From the NCBI RefSeq assembly GCF_014841135.1, contig NZ_JACYTN010000018.1, forward strand, positions 41,576 through 105,575: DNA of 64,000 nucleotides, read 5' to 3'. Position numbers and translations under genes: made by a program. Below the pieces are notes generated by a model. That model saw nothing but the letters and a program-made list of their open reading frames with translations. It searched no databases and was not told the DNA's origin. Positions 60,419 through 64,000 of the stretch are shown here, one piece after another (within the stretch, counting starts at the first letter, position 1; the number at the start of each line of letters is the position of its first letter). Source of the stretch: Paenibacillus arenosi (GTDB lineage Bacteria; Bacillota; Bacilli; Paenibacillales; Paenibacillaceae).

Positions 60419-63400
60419 ATGATGATAAGAGAAGCCGGATATATTCCTCAACCCAAATCATATGGACCTCTTGGTAACTTGCCTTTAATTAATAAAGATA
60501 CTCCTATATTGTCTCTTGGAGAGTTGGCTGAGAAGCACGGACCGATTTATCGGTTTAAAGCACCAGGAATTTCTACTCTGATGGTGTCGGGACATAAGCT
60601 AGTAGCTGAACTGTGCGATATTACACGATTTGATAAATACCTTGGTAAAGAGCTGTTAAATGTCCGTGCGTTCGGCGGTGATGGCCTATTTACGAGCTGG
60701 ACGACTGAGCCGAACTGGCGAAAGGCACACAATATTCTTCTTCCGACGTTCGGTCAGCAAGCGATGAAAGGCTATCACACAATGATGGTCGACATCGCTT
60801 CACAGCTTATTCAGAAATGGGCGCGGTTGAATCCGAATGACACGATTGATGTAGCGGATGACATGACCCGTCTTACACTCGATACGATAGGATTATGTGG
60901 ATTTAATTATCGATTTAATAGTTTCTACAGAGAAGAGCACAGTCCGTTTATTTTGAGTATGGTGCGTGCGTTAAATGAAGCAATGAGAAGAAGCAATCGG
61001 ATCAAGCTTCAAAATATGCTGATGGTGAAGACGAGGATGCAATACGAAGAAGACATCCAAACGATGTTTGCTTTAGTAGATAAAATTATTGAAGAACGAA
61101 AGACAAGTGGAGGATCTGGGGAAATTGATCTGCTTGCACGGATGCTGGAAGGTAGAGATCCTGATACAGGAGAACGTTTGGATGATGAGAACATCCGGTA
61201 CCAGATTATCACGTTCCTTATTGCGGGGCATGAGACGACGAGTGGCTTATTGTCGTTTGCACTTTATTTTTTGCTGAAGAACCCAGATGCACTGGAAAAG
61301 GCGTATCAAGAAGTTGACCAAGTGCTTACAAGCCCAACACCAACCTATGAACAAGTGCTCCAACTCAAATACATTCGCATGATATTAAATGAAGCTTTGC
61401 GTTTATGGCCAACAGCACCAGGCTTTGAAGTTTCGGCCAGAGAGGATACCGTAATAGGCGGCGAATATTCGATCAAAAAAGGAGATAATCTCGTCGTGCT
61501 ACTGCCACAGCTTCATCGGGACAAAGATGCGTGGGGAGAAGACGCGGAACAATTCCGTCCGGAGCGGTTTGAGGATCCGGCTAAAGTACCGAATCATGCC
61601 TACAAGCCGTTTGGCAATGGTGAGCGGGCATGTATCGGAATGCAATTTGCGATGCATGAAGCGATCTTGGCGCTTGGTATGATTCTCAAACATTTTGAAA
61701 TGATTGATTATCGTAATTATCAGTTGAAAATAAAAGAGACGTTGACGCTTAAGCCAGACGAGTTTAGCATCCGAGTGAAGCAGCGGGAGCATAAAGAGAG
61801 TGCAAGCATGTCTTCTCAGCAATGGATAATAGGGAATGCGACAGTTAGTACTGAAGTAAATCTCCATGACAATGTTAAGGAAGAGCCTGTAACTTCTAAG
61901 GATTCCTCTTCTATACTTGTGCTTTACGGCTCCAATTTAGGAACGGCAGAGGGGATAGCACGAGAGCTAGCAAATACGGCACGAGTATTTGGAATACGTA
62001 GTGAGGTTGCTTCCTTAAATGAATCCATTGGCAAGCTTCCGCAAGATAGTGCTGTTATCATCGTTACCGCTTCTTATAATGGGAAACCGCCAAGAAATGC
62101 GGCACAGTTTGTCAAATGGCTGGAAGAAATAGAAGATGGAGAGCTTGAGGGTGTGCAATATGCTGTATTTGGCTGTGGCGATCGCAATTGGTCAAATACG
62201 TATCAGGATGTACCTCGATTTATCGATGAGCAGCTTGCACGAAAAGGGGCTAAACGGATCTCGTCTCGTGGTGAGGCGGATGCCAGCGGTGACTTTGAAC
62301 AGCAATTGGAACTGTGGCGTGAAACACTATGGACGGAAGTTAGAAATTGTTTTGGGATCAACGATTTCCTTGAATCTGAACCTGCTCAAAACGCTCTTCA
62401 TGTTCAATTCGTTAACAGGCCAGCTGCTGAACCGCTTGTGCGGACATATGATGCGTTTTACGCAACCGTCGTGGATAATCGGGAACTTCAATCCGCAATT
62501 AGTGAACGGAGTACAAGGCATATTGAGATTCAATTGCCACAAGGGATTGCGTATCGTGAAGGCGATCATATAGGGGTACTGCCGCGAAATAGTAAAGAAA
62601 ATGTGGATCGAGTGCTGCGTAGATTCCGACTCCAAGGGGACGATCAACTCATACTAACTTCAAACGGCCTCGAGATGGCTCATTTTCCTATGAATCAACC
62701 CGTCAATATTCGCGATCTACTGAGCCATAGTGTCGAAATGCAAGAGCCTGCTACTCGGGCTCAAATACGTGAACTTGCAGCTCATACCGTATGCCCGCCG
62801 CACCAACGGGAGTTGGAAGCTTTGTTAGACGAGGATGTCTATCAGGAGCAGGTACTGAGCAAACGACTCTCCATGCTAACGTTAGTAGAAAAATATGAAG
62901 CCTGTGAGCTTCCATTCGTGAAGTTTCTTGAGCTGCTTCCACCACTTAAGCCAAGATATTATTCCATATCAAGTTCACCACGAAAATATCGGGATAAAAC
63001 AAGTATAACGGTAGCGGTCGTGAACGGGCCAGCCAGGTGCGGTAATGGCGAATACAAAGGCGTTTCTTCCACTAGCTTGGCTTTAAGTAAGCCTGGAGAG
63101 GAGTTACTCATATTCATTCGAACGCCTGAATCTGGATTCCAATTGCCAGAAGATCCGATGGTACCTCTTGTTATGGTGGGTCCAGGAACAGGGTTAGCTC
63201 CTTTCCGAGGCTTTTTACAGGCAAGATCTGCCCTTAAAGAGAGCGGCGTCATGATTGGAGAAGCCCATTTGTATTTTGGATGCCGTAACGAATTGGACTT
63301 TATTTATCGTGAAGAGCTGGAGCAATATGAGAGAGAAGGTATTGTAACGCTGCATACGGCCTTTTCTCGCATAGATGAGGCTAGCAAAACGTATGTACAG

Positions 63401-63622
63401 CATTTGATGGAACGGAATGCACCGGAAATTATTCATATGGTGAATGGAACAGGGCGATTATATATTTGCGGAGACGGCAGCAATATGGCGCCAGATGTTG
63501 AAGCTATGCTGCGACAAGCGTATTGCCATACAGTAGGTGCGAGTGATGAAGAAGCTATTGATTGGTTGAATGAACTGCAAGCAAAGGGACGTTATGCGAA
63601 AGATGTTTGGGCATCTGCATAA
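60419..63622 (+). CDS. CYP102-type cytochrome P450 / NADPH reductase fusion (copy 2)
   Basis: A 1067-residue P450 BM3-like fusion. AGHETTSG lies in helix I, heme ligand Cys405 in [21 protein letters not shown] in the FMN domain, [11 protein letters not shown] and [12 protein letters not shown] in the FAD/NADPH domain. It differs from copy 1 in the substrate entrance: BM3 Arg47 and Tyr51 align with Ile51 and Met55 ([10 protein letters not shown]), so the carboxylate anchor is lost, whereas Phe87 and Trp90 equivalents are kept. It may prefer other fatty acids or uncharged substrates. ATG 60419 is chosen because GGAAAGG lies upstream; a second ATG is at 60422. It likely shares a transcript with the TetR gene. 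Confidence 0.96.
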   Translation: MMIREAGYIPQPKSYGPLGNLPLINKDTPILSLGELAEKHGPIYRFKAPGISTLMVSGHKLVAELCDITRFDKYLGKELLNVRAFGGDGLFTSWTTEPNWRKAHNILLPTFGQQAMKGYHTMMVDIASQLIQKWARLNPNDTIDVADDMTRLTLDTIGLCGFNYRFNSFYREEHSPFILSMVRALNEAMRRSNRIKLQNMLMVKTRMQYEEDIQTMFALVDKIIEERKTSGGSGEIDLLARMLEGRDPDTGERLDDENIRYQIITFLIAGHETTSGLLSFALYFLLKNPDALEKAYQEVDQVLTSPTPTYEQVLQLKYIRMILNEALRLWPTAPGFEVSAREDTVIGGEYSIKKGDNLVVLLPQLHRDKDAWGEDAEQFRPERFEDPAKVPNHAYKPFGNGERACIGMQFAMHEAILALGMILKHFEMIDYRNYQLKIKETLTLKPDEFSIRVKQREHKESASMSSQQWIIGNATVSTEVNLHDNVKEEPVTSKDSSSILVLYGSNLGTAEGIARELANTARVFGIRSEVASLNESIGKLPQDSAVIIVTASYNGKPPRNAAQFVKWLEEIEDGELEGVQYAVFGCGDRNWSNTYQDVPRFIDEQLARKGAKRISSRGEADASGDFEQQLELWRETLWTEVRNCFGINDFLESEPAQNALHVQFVNRPAAEPLVRTYDAFYATVVDNRELQSAISERSTRHIEIQLPQGIAYREGDHIGVLPRNSKENVDRVLRRFRLQGDDQLILTSNGLEMAHFPMNQPVNIRDLLSHSVEMQEPATRAQIRELAAHTVCPPHQRELEALLDEDVYQEQVLSKRLSMLTLVEKYEACELPFVKFLELLPPLKPRYYSISSSPRKYRDKTSITVAVVNGPARCGNGEYKGVSSTSLALSKPGEELLIFIRTPESGFQLPEDPMVPLVMVGPGTGLAPFRGFLQARSALKESGVMIGEAHLYFGCRNELDFIYREELEQYEREGIVTLHTAFSRIDEASKTYVQHLMERNAPEIIHMVNGTGRLYICGDGSNMAPDVEAMLRQAYCHTVGASDEEAIDWLNELQAKGRYAKDVWASA

Positions 63623-63882
63623 GGGTTCCATCGTTTCGGGAAGGATTTTTTCAGATGCGTGACTCGTTCCTTGAGTAAAATAGAATTTGATTCACTATAG
63701 CTCGTATTGTTCGGCAATTGACAGTAATACTTTCTAGGTATCCAAAAGAATAGTGGCAAGATGATGAATCATCTATTTTACGATTGAATCAACAAAGTGA
63801 ATGGCTGCGTAATCCAATCCTATTGAACGTGAGAATATTGCAAAAGTACAGTTTTTTTCTAGATTATAGGCTCAGTTTAGTT
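63623..63882. other. Spacer after CYP102 copy 2
   Basis: About 260 bases without a gene. A T-run near 63643-63648 after GGGAAGGA may end the P450 transcript. No other signal is seen. Confidence 0.4.
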
Positions 63883-64000
63883 GAGTCCGTATAATTGTGT
63901 AAAATGGTGAACAAAAAAAGAGCCATGAAATAGAGCCTCGTCTAGAATGAAGTTATGCAGACCCATTCAGAGGAGGTACTATTTATGACTCAATATCATA
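63883..64000 (+). mobile_element. Left end of a probable insertion sequence (IS256-type), cut by window edge
   Basis: GAGTCCGTATAATTGTGT at 63883-63900 resembles terminal inverted repeats of IS256/mutator-type elements as I recall them. It is followed ~85 bases on by a strong ribosome site and an ATG. The right end is outside the window, so the repeat pair and target duplication cannot be tested. Confidence 0.4.
63985..64000 (+). CDS. Start of a truncated gene, possibly a transposase
   Basis: ATG 63985 lies seven bases after AGGAGGT (63971-63977). Only five codons (MTQYH) are visible before the window ends. The upstream repeat-like sequence suggests an IS transposase, but too little is present to be sure. 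Confidence 0.55.

Noticed and set aside
62136..62573. A 145-codon plus-strand frame
   Set aside because: It overlaps the P450/reductase fusion in another phase; the fusion has intact FMN and FAD motifs there.
1..64000. CRISPR arrays, tRNA or rRNA genes, prophage
   Set aside because: No regularly spaced repeats, tRNA cloverleaf or rRNA sequence was noticed by eye on either strand, and no phage structural genes are present. A covariance search could still find a small RNA missed here.

Overview
The window looks like a chromosome segment from a Gram-positive Bacillales bacterium, most likely Paenibacillaceae (Paenibacillus or a near relative). The signs are strong AGGAGG-type ribosome binding sites, frequent GTG and TTG starts, moderate G+C, a secreted protein ending in three S-layer homology domains, two CYP102-type (P450 BM3-like) fusion enzymes, a tandem array of YjiC/YojK-type glycosyltransferases, and many short intrinsic terminators. 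No rRNA, tRNA or CRISPR array was seen. The assignment is by eye; no database search was possible.

Layout. 1-4.4 kb: the 3' part of an MFS exporter, then a divergent pair of serine proteases without signal peptides (trypsin-like and Csp-like subtilase). 4.46-4.93 kb: a structured non-coding stretch resembling the 5' domains of a group II intron. 5.0-8.1 kb: a PadR regulator with small membrane proteins. 8.4-15.7 kb: CYP102 copy 1, a YetF-type protein, an NAD(P)-binding oxidoreductase, a VanW protein and a sulfotransferase. 15.8-19.1 kb: a regulator with two MerR domains, divergent from a Zn/Cd-type P-type ATPase whose promoter carries CadC/CzrA-like inverted repeats. 19.3-25 kb: a repeat-built membrane protein and a tightly coupled operon (DJ-1/PfpI - GlgX - AGE epimerase fused to STAS). 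25.4-27.7 kb: DUF418 and DUF1835 proteins. 28.2-31.8 kb: an exopolysaccharide-type operon (processive GT2, acyltransferase, GH18). 32.0-37.2 kb: four tandem paralogous GT1 glycosyltransferases. 37.3-44.5 kb: aldehyde dehydrogenase, a YdcZ/Crp-Fnr/YdcZ module, a HAD nucleotidase, an atypical kinase, a racemase and an SDR. 44.6-48.9 kb: a large hybrid sensor kinase divergent from a SARP-type response regulator. 49.4-54.5 kb: a giant SLH surface protein behind a leader with a terminator hairpin. 54.8-56.0 kb: a bicupin oxalate decarboxylase-like enzyme. 56.1-58.3 kb: a strongly AT-rich island with two overlapping genes, a membrane-anchored PLD-like protein and a viperin-like radical SAM enzyme. 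58.5-63.6 kb: a beta-lactamase-fold hydrolase, then a FatR-like TetR regulator with its operator and CYP102 copy 2. The last ~120 bases look like the left end of an insertion sequence.

The best candidate for an undescribed system is the two-gene AT-rich island at 56698-58322. Its base composition differs sharply from both sides, the genes are translationally coupled, and the radical SAM protein shows viperin-like motifs, a family known for antiviral nucleotide products in bacteria. The DJ-1/GlgX/AGE-STAS operon is the next most interesting, because it joins glycogen debranching to a STAS-tagged epimerase.
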